Notes under the pieces: generated by a model
Seen by the model: the letters and a program-made list of their open reading frames with translations, nothing else
Database searches by the model: none
What the model was told of the DNA's origin: nothing
Translations under genes and position numbers: made by a program
Part shown: one piece after another, positions 12,564 to 25,299 of the stretch
Position numbering within the stretch: position 1 is the stretch's first letter
Layout: every line of letters begins with the position of its first letter
Assembly (NCBI GenBank): GCA_900380265.1
Contig: LR025083.1
Coordinates: 1,798,001-1,862,000, forward strand
Direction: 5' to 3'
Source of the DNA: Serratia symbiotica
GTDB taxonomy: Bacteria; Pseudomonadota; Gammaproteobacteria; Enterobacterales; Enterobacteriaceae
Length of the DNA stretch: 64,000 nt

Positions 12564-13640
12564 TGATCATGTTCAATACTATTTCAGAGTTCCACCTAAC
12601 TACTTTCGTAGGAAGTACCAACGTCATTTCACTAGCTAGCATCTTTGTAGATCGTATTATTTCCAGAGGATAACTTCCTGTCGGTATTTCCTGATCCCCA
12701 CTAACAGGCAAACCACTTCACAGTAGCATTGCTTCAATACGCCCGATATTATTAAAAGAAAACTAGCCGAGGAGGTGTTATGCTATTTTTATTTGCATAA
12801 CTACACCGAGTACGACAACTTCTTTATGTCACTATACACTATACCTATTTCTACGATCGCATGGACATAAATATGACCTACGTTTAGTAAGCTACGCGAA
12901 CTGCTTTTACCTTCATCGTCATTTACCATCTCGTCTTTTAGCAGGCAGCATCGACTCATAAAGTAAGCTAAAACCTATATATTCAGTATGGCTAACGCAT
13001 CGATATTCTTTTAAAACCACAACAGGAGGCCCAATCTAGAATATCTCGTACTTGACCACTTCAGCAAGCTTAGAGCCAACTCCACGCGATACCAAAGTTT
13101 GGACACACTCCAAATCTACCACTGAAGAGTGGATTACTAGAACGTACTGATTATGTTTTTCCGAGCAAGATCATTGATAAAGATCTTTCCACATGCAGGA
13201 CCTTGCTACCTGCAAGAACTACGTGGTAGAACCTTGATGAAACCACACACTGTCGCTGATGACAGGCAACAGTAACCTGTGAGGTTACTGATATCACCAC
13301 TCCTGATCGCGATTTCCGCCGTATTACGACCATAAGTATTTTCCAACGACGCTAAGTTACACCTGTTTGAGTGGTACCAAGGATTTGTACTGAGTCGCTA
13401 TTCAGTAGAATCACCTGCTCCATCTCACGTCACGTTTCTCCAAGACCTTTTGCACCACGCTCAAGTAGAACAGTGACAAAGTTTCGTGAGATACGGTCAT
13501 CACCTATTCACTAAACTTAACGATATAAAAGGCGGGGTCGTTAAATAAACCGGCAGCTATAGCAATCCAATACGTCCGTTCACTAAGCATTACGTTAATT
13601 CTCTGCATATAAGTCTAATTCAGTGGATTTTCTCTTCTAC
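12540..13640 (-). pseudogene. aroB: Pseudogene of aroB (3-dehydroquinate synthase)
   Basis: AroB makes 3-dehydroquinate, the second step of the shikimate pathway. Its normal slot just downstream of aroK holds about 1.1 kb of broken sequence on the minus strand. Around 12570-12715 it reads PVSGDQEIPTGSYPLEIIR followed by KMLASEMTLVLP, matching the AroB C-terminal region around KKVLAGEMRLILP. Around 13150-13330 it reads GRNTAEIA, then LTGYCC, then FIKVLPRSS and ARKNII, which follow the family pieces GRDTTLVALGGG, LTGFAA, FIQVPTTLLSQ and LGKNMIG in order, with frameshifts and a stop, and with the glycine-rich NAD-site core destroyed. It cannot make an enzyme. The neighbouring aroK is intact. Confidence 0.85.
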
Positions 13641-13696
13641 TGCAGACACAAAATTACTCTTGAAGTATTCGACCATACTGAATACGAACGACATAA

Positions 13697-14218
13697 TTAA
13701 TTATTCTCTAGTGTACTTATGATCTGATTGGCGACCACTTTGGCACTTTGATCATCAGTGCGGATAGTTACATCGGCAATTTCTTCATACAACGGATTCC
13801 GTTCTTTTGCTAGGGCCTCTAGTGCTTCACGCAGAGGAGAATCGGCTTGCAGCAACGGGCGTTTTTTATCGCGCTGTGTCCGAGCCAACTGTTTCTCGAT
13901 AGTAGTTTCTAGATAGACGACAACGCCACGCGCTGATAACCGGTTGCGTGTTTCACGCGACTTGACTGAACCACCACCGGTAGCCAGTATAATCCCTTTA
14001 TTCTCAGTCAGTTCATTAATGAGTTTTTCTTCACGATCGCGGAAACCTGCTTCGCCTTCCACATCGAATACCCAGCCCACATCAGCTCCAGTACGTTGCT
14101 CGATTTCTTGATCAGAGTCAAAGAATTCCATATTGAGTTGCTGAGCTAACTGACGGCCAATAGTGCTTTTCCCAGCACCCATAGGCCCAACCAGAAAGAT
14201 ATTTCGTTTCTCTGCCAT
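13697..14218 (-). CDS. aroK: Shikimate kinase I AroK
   Basis: AroK phosphorylates shikimate with ATP to shikimate 3-phosphate, an intermediate on the way to chorismate. The 173-residue protein has exactly the E. coli AroK length and is the most strongly conserved in the window. The Walker A loop GPMGAGKST is at residues 11-19, Asp34 and Asp36 are in the substrate-binding FFDSDQEI segment, Arg60 is present, the GGG loop is at 81-83, the LID arginine is Arg120 in KKRPLL, and Arg140 is in the ERNPLY segment. The start ATG at 14218 gives the family N-terminus [13 protein letters not shown]. It was the first gene of the aroK...trpS operon; the next gene, aroB, is a pseudogene. No strong Shine-Dalgarno is visible upstream. 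Strong purifying selection is implied, in contrast to its surroundings. Confidence 0.98.
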   Translation of the reverse strand: MAEKRNIFLVGPMGAGKSTIGRQLAQQLNMEFFDSDQEIEQRTGADVGWVFDVEGEAGFRDREEKLINELTENKGIILATGGGSVKSRETRNRLSARGVVVYLETTIEKQLARTQRDKKRPLLQADSPLREALEALAKERNPLYEEIADVTIRTDDQSAKVVANQIISTLENN

Positions 14219-17200
14219 GTTTTTTAGTATTACTAATACAATATGTTAATGTTAAATTAGCCTGCTAATCAAATTAGCGGCGAGACCTAAACTACAACCT
14301 CATCAGTGATCTTGCAGGATCAGGCGAAAATTATCTCAATACTTTTGATGGTTTGGCAACCGAATAATCACCTTCCGAGAATCAGGAAGCTAAACCAAAT
14401 CTTTAGCGCCATCTTGGCGCTTAAAAAAATTGGTGCTCAATTTGGTAATCCTCATAGCTTCACTAGCGCATAGCGTTAAACCTACATGCGCACAATGATA
14501 AAAATATTGCCTAAATCAAGTTCGAGTGATTTATGACATAGTTAATACGGTTTATCCTTATTCAACCTTAGAGTAATGAAGATTAGAGATTTGCCCTTTT
14601 ATGCTATTGACTACTACTCTGTTTAAATAACGCTCTCAGTAGCGGAATATCGATGATCCTAAGCACTTTATCCTCCATTTACTATTATTAAGCTCTGAAA
14701 ATAACCTACATGGAGTCATTTCGCTATCTTTTACCACGATTTTGTCTAAATCACCTCATGATTGATAGTTATATATCCCCAGCCTACTCACTAGGCTCTT
14801 AGAAATGGTTTAAGTAATATCTAGAATCAGGATAGTGCGTCCGTTATAGAATACTGTAGGAATCACTTCTATACTTAATACTGATTTTTAAATTTTACTT
14901 AGATTGCACCAGTAGCACTACAAGTGCCTCGTGTTGAATTGTCTTCCAGAATCTTTAATTCTATTTATTTATATTCATGGTCGATAGGCACGAGCGGTCG
15001 ATACTCCTGCAGTCAGTGTGACTTGTTCCAGAACAGTTAGCTCCAAGTTCAGTAAACAACTACTAAGGCACGCTAGGTGAAGCGCCTACACTCCAGCATG
15101 CTTGTTTGCACATCCCAATGTTGAAATTCTCAAAGCGCATCAGTGTCCCTGGCTGTTAATCCGCTACTAACCCAGCGTACGCAACACTTTGCCAGGGGTT
15201 GCATCATTGATGATAAGATCTCTGAAACTCCACCAGTAGACCTAGGTTTCTTGGATAGTTATGTGTGCCATCTGCTTTTTAGATTCGCTAGCTTAGCAGA
15301 ATCGCAAATCAGCCATGCGTCTTTACTTTTATCTGTTAGGCCACTTTTTCGCTAGAAACAACTATCCCGCTGTGCATTCATAGGTTTAGCGCTCTCTACA
15401 ATATCAGCTGTTCAAAGCAAGCCTCATTCTATGTAAAAACTAGTCCAGAGACGTTGTCTGCTGATGTTTCTTTCTCTGCGAACCAAACTCTCCAAACGTT
15501 CTGATCATAAACCTCGCTCTTATCATCGATAGTCTACCATATTCAAGCCTAATGAGTTCAAATTTAGCCAAAAGAACTATGACACACCACAGAGTTAGTG
15601 TGCTTTCATCACCAGCTACAGTAATTAGATTAAGTTAATGGTAATCAGCCAGAACTTAAAATGGCACACCCAATTTTAATCTAAACATCTAATGGAATTA
15701 ACAAATAACCCTGTGCATACAACACAGAACCTCACTCCTGAGACAGGAGGAACCCCAGCAAATATTATCTTGTGGTCACGTCATCGCCATGATTTTAGCA
15801 TAACCCATAGATACCTCATATCCACTAGGTAGTCAGGATCAATTGGGTTTGTCCAGCATCAGCTTGTTGACGTTTATCTGATCTACCCGCCAGCACTTGA
15901 CAATTTATATCTCCTATAGTCTGAACCGAAGGGAATCCGGTTATCGCGTAACGGTCTAACAATCATGCAAACCTTCTGTCCGACAATACTTTTTAGCCAC
16001 CAGCAAGCCCGCAATTTAACAACATCAGACAGTCATGGACTCAATCAAATATTTTGCGGATGTATAACCTAGATCAAAACCAGAAATAGACACACTGAGC
16101 AAGGCCTTGTATTTACTTGTCTACGTCTGCCAGGTGGCATCTGGCAGTAAAATGTAGGGTGATGTGCTTGACTGTATTTCAATCTTTATTTTTTTCATGC
16201 GTCACCCACGGACAACATATAACCGTTCTTAACCTCTCCGCAAAGTTAATAAGCCGACTTGGTACGCAAACTAAATATCTACAGAATGTTTTCTAAAACA
16301 CTAGCAGCATCATAGCTTGACAGCTCTACCTACTCTAGTGGGTTCTGTTAGATATCCCATCCTAGACGGAGTCCTTGCCTTCTACTAATATAGATCCGCT
16401 ATTTATTGCTCATGTTTATGCTAACTTCTATTTCGATTGTTTAAGTGACTGCATCAGTGCATGAGTTGCTCGCTGTGTGACATTACGCGCGTAATGATAC
16501 TTATTTTCTACTACCCGACAAAATTGGAACTCTCCATAAATATTCAATCCCAGATCTATTACACTGCCCGTATTTAGCCAGCAGCTTCTCTTTCTGGGCC
16601 TTAAGAAAGAAGGCAATGTGCTGTTTATTCTACCACATACAATAAGAGAACATACCAGTAGGCCGCCTTCTTTCTATCACTCTTTTCATCCGAGATGGAT
16701 AGCAGAGCGTTATCCCCTGCTAGTCGCTCTTCAAACTAGCACTAGCAAATAGTGGCGGCTTACACATACATCACTGTAGTCTATCTTTAAGACTACTATT
16801 TAGCACACCCACTGAGGAATTGGAAAGGAACCTCTCCAGAAATTCACTGAAAATTCTAGATAGCAATCTCCTGTTACAGATTGCGAGCGTACAATACACC
16901 ATGTATTTAGTATTTAACCATTCCACCTATAACTGCTAGTGATAGCGTTATGTTAAAACTCTTAACCATTATCAGACTCATGCGCTTTTAACACTCTCTT
17001 TCTATGAAATCCCTCTAGGGATATGCGAAGTACGCTGCATGCTGCTAGCGTAAGCACAAGTCATAGCAGTTGAAAAGCCAAGACCATGGCTAAAAACACC
17101 ACAACCCACTGATATTATCTCCTGTCAGGCGATAAACCTTCCTACCATATAAGTCTTATACCACCGTTCCTGTCTGCTAGCTAGCACACATACAAAAGGC

Positions 17201-17583
17201 TACGTTAACACGATAACCGAAATTAGCGAAAAGGGCATAGTGGAAATGACTAATAAGCGTCATAGACAGAGCTCTTTCAGAAACCAGTATCACAGCCCTC
17301 TCAATCAGCACCAGGCGAACTAATGTTGATGTCAAGTCGCGCAGCACTAATATTAAACTATTAAACTCGCTAGCAAGTAAGAGCCCGTAAGCGATAAGCA
17401 GCTATAAAGGCAGTCTCGTATCTAATACGATATCTAAACTGTGCAATAATCCGCGTTGCAACCGACAAGTCTGCGGAAAGGCGACCTCCGGAGAGCGCAT
17501 GAAAGACTTTTAGCCTGATAGATCAGCTCAAGATTGATGTAAACAGTGGCTAATTAGGCAATTCTTATTGCCTTGAGCAGATT

Positions 17584-17603
17584 ATACAGGAGTACTCCTG
17601 TAT
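17584..17603. repeat. 20-bp perfect palindrome
   Basis: ATACAGGAGT at 17584-17593 is joined with no spacer to its exact reverse complement ACTCCTGTAT at 17594-17603. It could be a protein-binding dyad in principle, but no gene is near, and it resembles the other palindromes of this window. Confidence 0.9.
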
Positions 17604-20600
17604 CGGGATAAAATGGTGATCAATCACAGCTATGAGAGTCTCAGGGAGAGACTGTCAGTTCTCGGCTAGTGAATATAATTTCAATTGCTTCAGACGCTTA
17701 TCATGACCACGCACTAGACTCTGGTTTTTCTGTTTTAAACCCGATACTGTGGAATAAAATACGTGAGGAATATGTCTTAGTAACTAGACACACCATTGCC
17801 CTAGGCTTCTAAATCAAAGCCTAGTCCTATTCCAGGCAACCAGTGAAAAGCACCTTCGATAGATTAAACTTCACAACTAGCCTAGTATTCATTAGTTGTG
17901 GTAAAAGTAAAGCGTTAAGTCTCGCACACTTATTGGTTTATATATCTAGCACCACCAGTCATCATTAATAGAACATATTTCTCACCAACTTTTATATTAT
18001 AAAAAATAAAGAACATACCCATGCTCAAGATTTTCTGCTGTACTAGCCATACTAATGTTTCTCGACTGCCCAATGGCAGTAGATTAGACATCTTGGCTGA
18101 AGTGTATACCCTATTTTTAATCTTCACAGTTTGTTTCATTATTCTGCGAGCAAGCTGTGTTTTAGCTTTTAGGCATAGATCGAGGGACAGCTAACTCATA
18201 TGGACCCGCTAGCAACATGTGTCTACAGACCTAAACACACATTGTTATTTCTGAGCCTAACTGATCGCTAAATTCTGTGAGAAAAGAAGAATGCTGATGT
18301 ATTGAATCAGATTCATCGATGGTAATATACGCCTTCACTGCTGTCGAGATAAATGCTTCCATGAAAACACAGCGTCAATACAACCTACTTTTTCCTAACT
18401 TTATTTATTGCTAATCTCTTACTTCGCTTTACAAAGCGAGTAAAATAGCCAACAGTTACTACTCAGGCTCTTTTTTAGTCTGGAATACACACTAATATGT
18501 CAAATAAAGGCAGCTTCTCTCGCCAGCATGCCTCAAGCTAATGTTCTCTAAGGCAATACTCCTGAGCTTTATTTAAACTAGAACTGTTTCGATTACAACG
18601 GCTACCGCGTAAATGCCACTGCTCAAGTATGTTTTCACAACACGGCAACCATTTCAGCTTAAGCGAAACACTGAGCATCAGTTTCATCCGACGTCCCTTT
18701 CCCGTCAACGTGTTCTAGTGTAACTAGTCTATACCTTTCGCCTGGCGTGACGTGATATTGAAGCCTACTCTATATAAGCATCTCCGTGCTTAGACACTCT
18801 TCACTTAAAGGGGTGTTGAACGCCCGAATCTTCTTTCATGCGATTAGCATCACTTTCTTTACCCTTCTCTCTGCGAGAGAGCTGTGGCAGAATATGCTTA
18901 ATTGCTATACTAACAGGCTCTGTACCAATAGATACAAACCCTATAATACTATGCTAGTCTAGCTAAAAGCGCAACCAAAAAGCAAGCACTAAGGTATAAC
19001 TTACTGGCTTACTGATGTGCGCTACAGTTAGCATGGTCTGTAAAAGTGCGATGGAAGGTCTAGCCGCAATCTGGGAGCAAAACTAGATTACTAACACACT
19101 AAAACCCTCATCTATGGTGGATTGTTAACAGTGATAAGCGCTAAAAATCCAGGCTACAGGAATATGTTTATAACCCATGATGATCATAAATTAGGATAAC
19201 GACTACCAGAGTAGTAATCAAGCTAGGCTAACACTCAAGCTAAGAGCGGATCTGGAAATAGCTAACTATAAGGTTTAATTGACTGAGTCAACCAAACCTA
19301 ATCATCGGCGCAGATGGCGGACGCCCACTCGACTATTCTGTCGATTAACCCTACCTAATAGGAGCACGTTAAACCGCTGTCTGCCAAGTTTTATGAGCAA
19401 ATTAAACCATGCCAATCAAACGCTTAAGTAGGTTGATTTGAACACTAACCTGTTTTATGTATTTCTTCACTTGATTAGGAGATGGCACGAACCACTATTC
19501 TGCAGGTCATGCCTATAACAGCCTGGTTAGATGCCGGTTCTGACACCTACTGCTAACCAAAACTCATCTCTTACCTACACGCTTAACACCTTTAACTTAC
19601 ACACAAGGTAGGCAAGTTAAAGAAGCTGGTGGCCGTAAGAGTGATAGGTTCTATGAACATTTTACTAAGCCGTCCAATTGTTTACAACATTTCAGTATTT
19701 ACCGAAACATATAAAGCCTATCGAATAATTAGCGCTAAGCTCAGCAGCCTCTTCGTCCATACATTTACAGCACGACTTTCCTATCATAAGCGATGGTTAG
19801 TTATTGTCTTGCACCCTTCTACATCAGAAAAATCGAATATAATAGCAGTACCATCCGATATCTAACTAAAAGCCTACGAAAATATATCACCCAACTAACG
19901 TGCCTACAGTTTGCGATCATACATAACGTTTGATTCTGCTTTTCTATGACAACCTTGAAATGCTTCACATCTCAAATTAAAGCAATAGTAGTCACGCACC
20001 AAGATATAAGTTATGGTAAGTTACCCTGCCTTCAGTTCAGCAGGGAATCCTAAATACACCCGATATCATTCGTATTTCACTGAAGCTCTACTCAACAATG
20101 GACTAACCGAAATATCTATAGAAACAGGGCAGCATGCATGGCGTGCCTTTCAGCACGTTATTTGAAGCATCACGATATCGACAGAAAATATGTAGTATCA
20201 AACCGCCAAACATGCTTTTCTGTACCTATGAGTCGAATATTATCCAATCTATATGGATATTGCTGTCGATGATCATCGCGGTGATTTAACCCGGTCCACG
20301 GCCTTAGAAGTCATCCCTATCAAATAACAGACATGAAAATGAACACAGTGCTAAGAGCATAAACATGGTATTGAGCTATTTTATGGAAATTGCCCTAGCG
20401 CCTTCTTCAATAGCAGAAGCCACACCTGCAAGCATGATCAGCCTAATCACCACAAGAACAGCAGCCAGATCTCTAACTGCAATATTAATGGGCGATATAA
20501 CTGTTTATCTAAAATATTTACCAGATAATATCCATCTCGCAAAAATTATATTACGTTCATGCCGTTCTGGGAGAAAGGCACGTGCTGTACTTTTAAAATG

Positions 20601-21709
20601 TCCAGAAGTATCTCTTTACTGTATATTCAGAAGTGGGATCACATCTAATACAGATGCTGTAAAAGCTTCACTGAGCAAAAGGTGCGCAAATGTTCCGCGC
20701 TTCACGCCAATCCCTCACAATGCCAATACCTATTCCATGATGCTAGCAATTAACTAAACCTGCTGCGGAAAGGGCTGTGCTTATCAGCTAGCTGCATTTA
20801 TCAATAGAGATCATACGCAAGCATAATCCATTTGTTCTGGACAAACGAAGTAGCTTAATCCTCAGGTTGAGGAGGAAATGCAAGCATCTTTCCTACCCGC
20901 AAGCGACTCTGGATTAATTCGCTCTTAGTCCCTTTAATCACTATCTCCGCATCAATACACTCTTCCGTAAAACACCGGTCGTAAGACTCGCTAACCAGCG
21001 TTGCTAATAGATAAGCAACACTAGGTTGACGATCACGAGAACAGCATCTACAGCTTGTGCTTACAGGTCTTAACCACTTACACTAGTCATTCTCTTTACT
21101 AATCAACAAATGAATTGACTCAAGATGATACAGAAATGAACGCAAGCGATCGTAACTACTTTCAGAATATTAGGTTATTGCGGCTGCTTATTCATAATTA
21201 CCTCGCCAGCGTTATTATTGAAATAAAACCTTTATCGGGCCTGAATAGATTAAACCCTAATGGAGTGATATAACACAGCTGTATCAGCTTTAAACATTGT
21301 TAAAATTTAGTTTACTCACATTCTCTGCTAATGAGAACTTTCATAAAAGCGCAGTAGTGACTAGGCGCTCAGATAACTTTCTGACTGGCGTGAGAATAAA
21401 CCTCACAAATAATTAAGTCAGAACATAATAACTATCTTTGCTTTTTTAAACAAAGTGCCCAACATTCCCGTTCATATCTCTCTATAAGAAAACAGAGCTT
21501 CAACCCAATTTCAGTACGTGTTAAAATAACCAAGCCTGGAAAGCGCCCACAGGCAAGCTTAAATGAGTAACTTTATTTATTGCTTTCCAGGTATCTTATT
21601 TTACTTAAAAGAAGATCAGGTTTTATCACACGGTATGGAAACCTTCCATTACCGGTCATCTACCTGTTGTTAATAGCAGCTCTAATGAGCATCAACATGC
21701 AAAATCAAC

Positions 21710-21739
21710 CCTTTTCTTATCTATTTAGATAAGAAAAGG
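21710..21739. repeat. Perfect inverted repeat, 14-bp arms, 2-nt loop
   Basis: CCTTTTCTTATCTA at 21710-21723 and TAGATAAGAAAAGG at 21726-21739 pair perfectly around TT. There is no T-run after the stem on either strand and no intact gene within 7 kb, so a terminator role is unlikely. Confidence 0.92.
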
Positions 21740-22489
21740 ATAATGTGCACATTTCTAAAAATCCGTGCGTTGATAGAGGCAATCCTGAAGAATAGGCAAT
21801 AAACTACAATGACAAGAGCAGTAAGCCAGAAAGTCTCTTCCACTCGACAACGAGATTTCTCTGTCCAGCGGAAACAAACAATCATGTCAAACCCTCCCTA
21901 ATTGTGCCTAGTTTATTAGAACAGGATCCGGCCCTAAGTTGCATTGATTACTGTCTTTACAACCTATCAATAGCGGCTGAGAAATCATAAGTGCCTAGCA
22001 CCACTATAGCAACGCTTGGCGCACTTCTACTCGCAATCAGCCTATAAACTTCTCTTGCAGTTTAATAACGAAGTTATCGTTTAGTGATCAACTTATCACA
22101 CATTAAACGGTCTTGATTAATATTAAAACCGCTAAGCAATGATGGCGTAGCGCACCCGATAGCATGTTAAAAAAAATGGCGCTAGCATAAGGTCATCGGT
22201 GAGAAGGGAATAGTTGCCATTATTTACCAGCTGTAAGTACGAGGTATCATTAATGATCAATCTAACGGATAAAATGCTAATTAACTTTCTGGAATACTAT
22301 TTCCGCACATAAGAAAGACCGACCTACTTACTTATTACACAGACAAGCTCGTAGCAAGTGATATATTGCTACGGATGTTACCTGATAGTAAGGTAACGAC
22401 CTCGATCTCGATCATATCGTGCAACTAACCAAGATAATACACTTGCAAACCCATTCTTCTGACCACCTAACGAAGTACTGTAGCGTCTA

Positions 22490-22720
22490 GAGAATTAAGA
22501 AAATTACCCTGTATTTATCCACAGATATGCATCTGATGAGTTTGTATCGCCTATGCTATACCAATAAACTACGGATAAAAACCTCACAAGAACTAGAGGA
22601 AAAGTTGACATACAACAGCAATTTTGATATTGATCTTGGTTATTTTGGTAAGTGTTATCACTGTTACTTAAGTGATAACACTGCACTAGATCATAATTAT
22701 AACCTGTGAGTAACCAATTA
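22490..22720 (+). pseudogene. hslO: Trace of the hslO (Hsp33) 3' end
   Basis: HslO is a redox-regulated holdase whose C-terminal zinc site carries the pattern IDMHCDYCGNHY. It lies just upstream of pckA in relatives. At about 22600-22700 the plus strand reads QELEEKL, then FDIDLGYFGKCY, which fits the acidic helix and the zinc-site segment with the key cysteines lost. The match is short and partly judged from its position immediately before the pckA relic. A hairpin with 11-bp arms (22651-22682) falls inside it. Confidence 0.42.
22651..22682. repeat. Perfect inverted repeat, 11-bp arms, 10-nt loop
   Basis: AGTGTTATCAC at 22651-22661 pairs with GTGATAACACT at 22672-22682. It lies inside the putative hslO trace, so it is not part of a conserved control region known to me. 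Confidence 0.88.
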
Positions 22721-23079
22721 TATTCAGAAACTAGCCAACTAGGCTATTGTATTGCGCATGTTACTCCATGGGAAACCCTAAAATCCTCACGTATTCCCTA
22801 CACAATCAAGCAATAGCGTCTTCTCCATATATATACTGGGTATATATCCACGCACGCTGAGTGAGCTAATCTCTTAAGAGATTTGTAGATCAAGGATGAC
22901 CCCAAACACCAACGTCTACTACTTGAGCACTTATTTTCCCGTCTTCTATCTCTCAGAATGGAATGAATCATAATGTTCAAAATCACTGTCACAATTATTA
23001 GATAATCATCACTATTCCAGCCAATTACAGCCTACTATTGACGCCAGAACTTCTGTAGCGAAGGAGTAGTCACACGCGT

Positions 23080-24450
23080 ACCTCTTCAGGGTATAACTCC
23101 AAAAACCGTGGCCATTTACAGTATTAAAAGAACATAAGAGGAAGCTTTTATAAAAAGCTATAAACTAATTTTTAGAGAAGAAGCAGACCCGTCTTTAGAA
23201 AAAGTATTGATCGTAAGGTAATCAGTAAGTTTCATGACATTTCGGTCGATACTGGAATCATTCGCATTGCCTATTCGAGCGAGAAGAGCATAGTTTGTGA
23301 CAACAGCACTCGCAAGCCATGGTTGTTGGCTAACCTTAACCACCTACGATCAGTCAACAACTCTCTGGTAAGTAGCTGTTCCTACTCGTTGGTTTACAGT
23401 ACCAACGCTATTACGGTCTAACAGTACACTTAATCAAAGAGTGCACCCCGTCAGGCAGACTGTATGAAAAATATTAATTCACCTAAACAACAAATGGCAA
23501 TAAGATTTCTTTCCACACTGCATAGGAAAGAATACAGCAATGAGAAACACCCAACTAGCAGAAGCAAGCCCTCTATTCATACATATTTGTTCCGTTTGCC
23601 TAACAAAATCACAAACATTTAATCCGTATTATATGAGATTGACGAGCTTAAATGAAATTTCCCAATAATTAACCTTATGCTGCCGTTAAAATGCAGCGCC
23701 TACATGATAATTCACTGAATAAAACGCAGGGCTCATGTTAAAAAAATAACTGGCTAGGTGATGTACTAGCTCTTTCTTCAACCACAATTAAGCGATCGAG
23801 AATACACATGTTCTCTAGCTAAGCCACCACATCTTGAATATTCTACAGCCTGGTTTTTAAAAAGTTACTACTAAAGTAATGTCCTAACTATCGATGTCAT
23901 CCACGTAGTGTCATCGGCCTTGAACTTCACTATCGACTAGGTTAGTGGCAGCGCCTATAAGACTTCAACAACAAACTAAGTAGAACTAGGCGGCGTGATC
24001 ACAGCATAACACTTTCTTTGTCTATTTCTCTTTTTATTTCCATTCTGATAGCTAACTCGATACGCTAAGGCACGGAGTAACCTATTCAAGGTTCCTGTCC
24101 CAGTCGCCTATTTTACGCTTTACATAGGGCAACACTTGGTAAATCCATCTCGCTCAAGGATATCCGTGGAATGATCAACGCTATTCTCACGCATTGGAAT
24201 CGAAAATAAGAAACCCGTCAAGACTGCCGCCTATTATCTCTCCATGTCTAGTGCCCTAATAGATGTAAAGATAGAGAGGATTGATACCCACCCCACCTAT
24301 GGGGATTCGAAAATAGAAGGGAACACCACATGATCTAGCCTAACGCTTTATTACTAAATGAGACAAACATACCGATACACCAGCAATGGCTATGCTCACT
24401 ATAACTAGTCCAAACTGCCAACTGTTCAATTAAACTAAAGATAAAGTGTA
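23080..24450 (+). pseudogene. pckA: Pseudogene of pckA (PEP carboxykinase, ATP)
   Basis: PckA converts oxaloacetate to phosphoenolpyruvate in gluconeogenesis. Pieces of it appear in the right order on the plus strand: FREEADPSL near 23170-23200 (family LYQEELDPSL), VDTGI then SSEKSIV near 23245-23300 (family VDTGIFTGRSPKDKYIV), NLMLPLK near 23670-23695 (family NYLLPLKGIASMH), and KSISLKDIRGMINAIL at about 24141-24187 (family KRISIKDTRAIIDAIL). Stops and frameshifts separate them, and the P-loop region is unrecognisable. The spacing is shorter than in the 540-residue enzyme, so deletions have occurred. It lies next to envZ as in E. coli. The ends are approximate. Confidence 0.85.
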
Positions 24451-25299
24451 GTATTATAGACCTTTTTGGGTTGACTAATTGCTTTTGATTGAGCTAGATA
24501 TGACAATACAGAAATCCAATATTTTCTAACACAGGAGGTTGCAATAGCAACGATAGCTATTAAGCTCTAACCGATAAAATCAAATGGCTAGTACTTATTT
24601 CAGCAGCCAGCATGCTCATTCCATGAAGAACAGCATGCTTAATCTTTTAAGATGTGTTCTTAAAGCGATATGCCCATCTCTTTGGATATGGATAGACTAA
24701 GATTTTTAAATATAGTAGCTAGACAGTACGCGTACCGCTAGGCCATAAAAGCTATCTCACTATCGTTAAAGATAGGTAAAGTTGATGCTGCTTTATATTA
24801 ATGTAGTTTTATAGTTAATGCTCCACCTTATTATAATTCTTTAAATACTGAGATACATAAAGCAGTTATTCAATTTATTGAGCGATGCCCTGGTGTCAGC
24901 ACACTCTATACAGGCATATGCTATATCCCTTATTTTAAGAGACAGATCAAGCCAAAATAACTTCATAGAATATTGAAAGAGAATTCCCAAGAACATGTTT
25001 CTGTTTGAGATAGGTCGCGCTATACAAACTACGGATTTGATAGCGAGCTATCACTGATTAAACCCTACCATGAACATTCCTCACAACTAAAACCCGCTTT
25101 CACCTGTATTATAAGCTACCTTAGCCACTCGCCATCCTAACGATTTTCTACACAGGCGTCCCCAATCAACATTTGTTAATAAGCAATAATCGTCGCTTTC
25201 TGCATTAGAAGAGGAAATGTTACAATGTAATTAGTAGGAATTCTTAACCGTTCGCTCGCCAGCAGCCCATTATTATACACTTACAGCCGTTGGATTTCT
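24451..25299. other. Decayed spacer between the pckA and envZ relics
   Basis: About 0.85 kb with stops in all frames and no motif. It may contain the last part of pckA and the convergent ends of pckA and envZ. No terminator with a clear U-run was seen. Confidence 0.6.

Larger units (their letters stand above)
14219..22489. other. 8.3 kb without recognisable genes
   Basis: In relatives this interval would hold the pilQ/hof genes, mrcA (PBP1A), nudE, igaA and hslR. I looked for their signature segments and did not find any that I trust. The longest open stretch, 20365-20757 plus (130 codons), has no recognised motif or Shine-Dalgarno; I do not call it a gene. Short perfect hairpins are frequent: 14405-14421, 16481-16496 (16-bp palindrome), 17584-17603, 21710-21739, and a close pair near 22350-22400. 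Confidence 0.65.

Noticed and set aside
14405-14421. GC-rich stem next to a run of A upstream of aroK
   Set aside because: For either strand the T-run is on the wrong side of the stem, so it is not a Rho-independent terminator.
20365-20757. 130-codon plus-strand ORF, the longest unassigned one
   Set aside because: It has no recognised motif, no ribosome binding site, and serine/isoleucine-rich composition typical of chance or antisense reading, so I did not call it a gene.
24860-24930. Apparent match to the pckA C-terminal segment around FNLAIPTELPG
   Set aside because: A better-ordered set of pckA pieces ends near 24280, which puts this stretch 600 bases too far downstream; probably chance.
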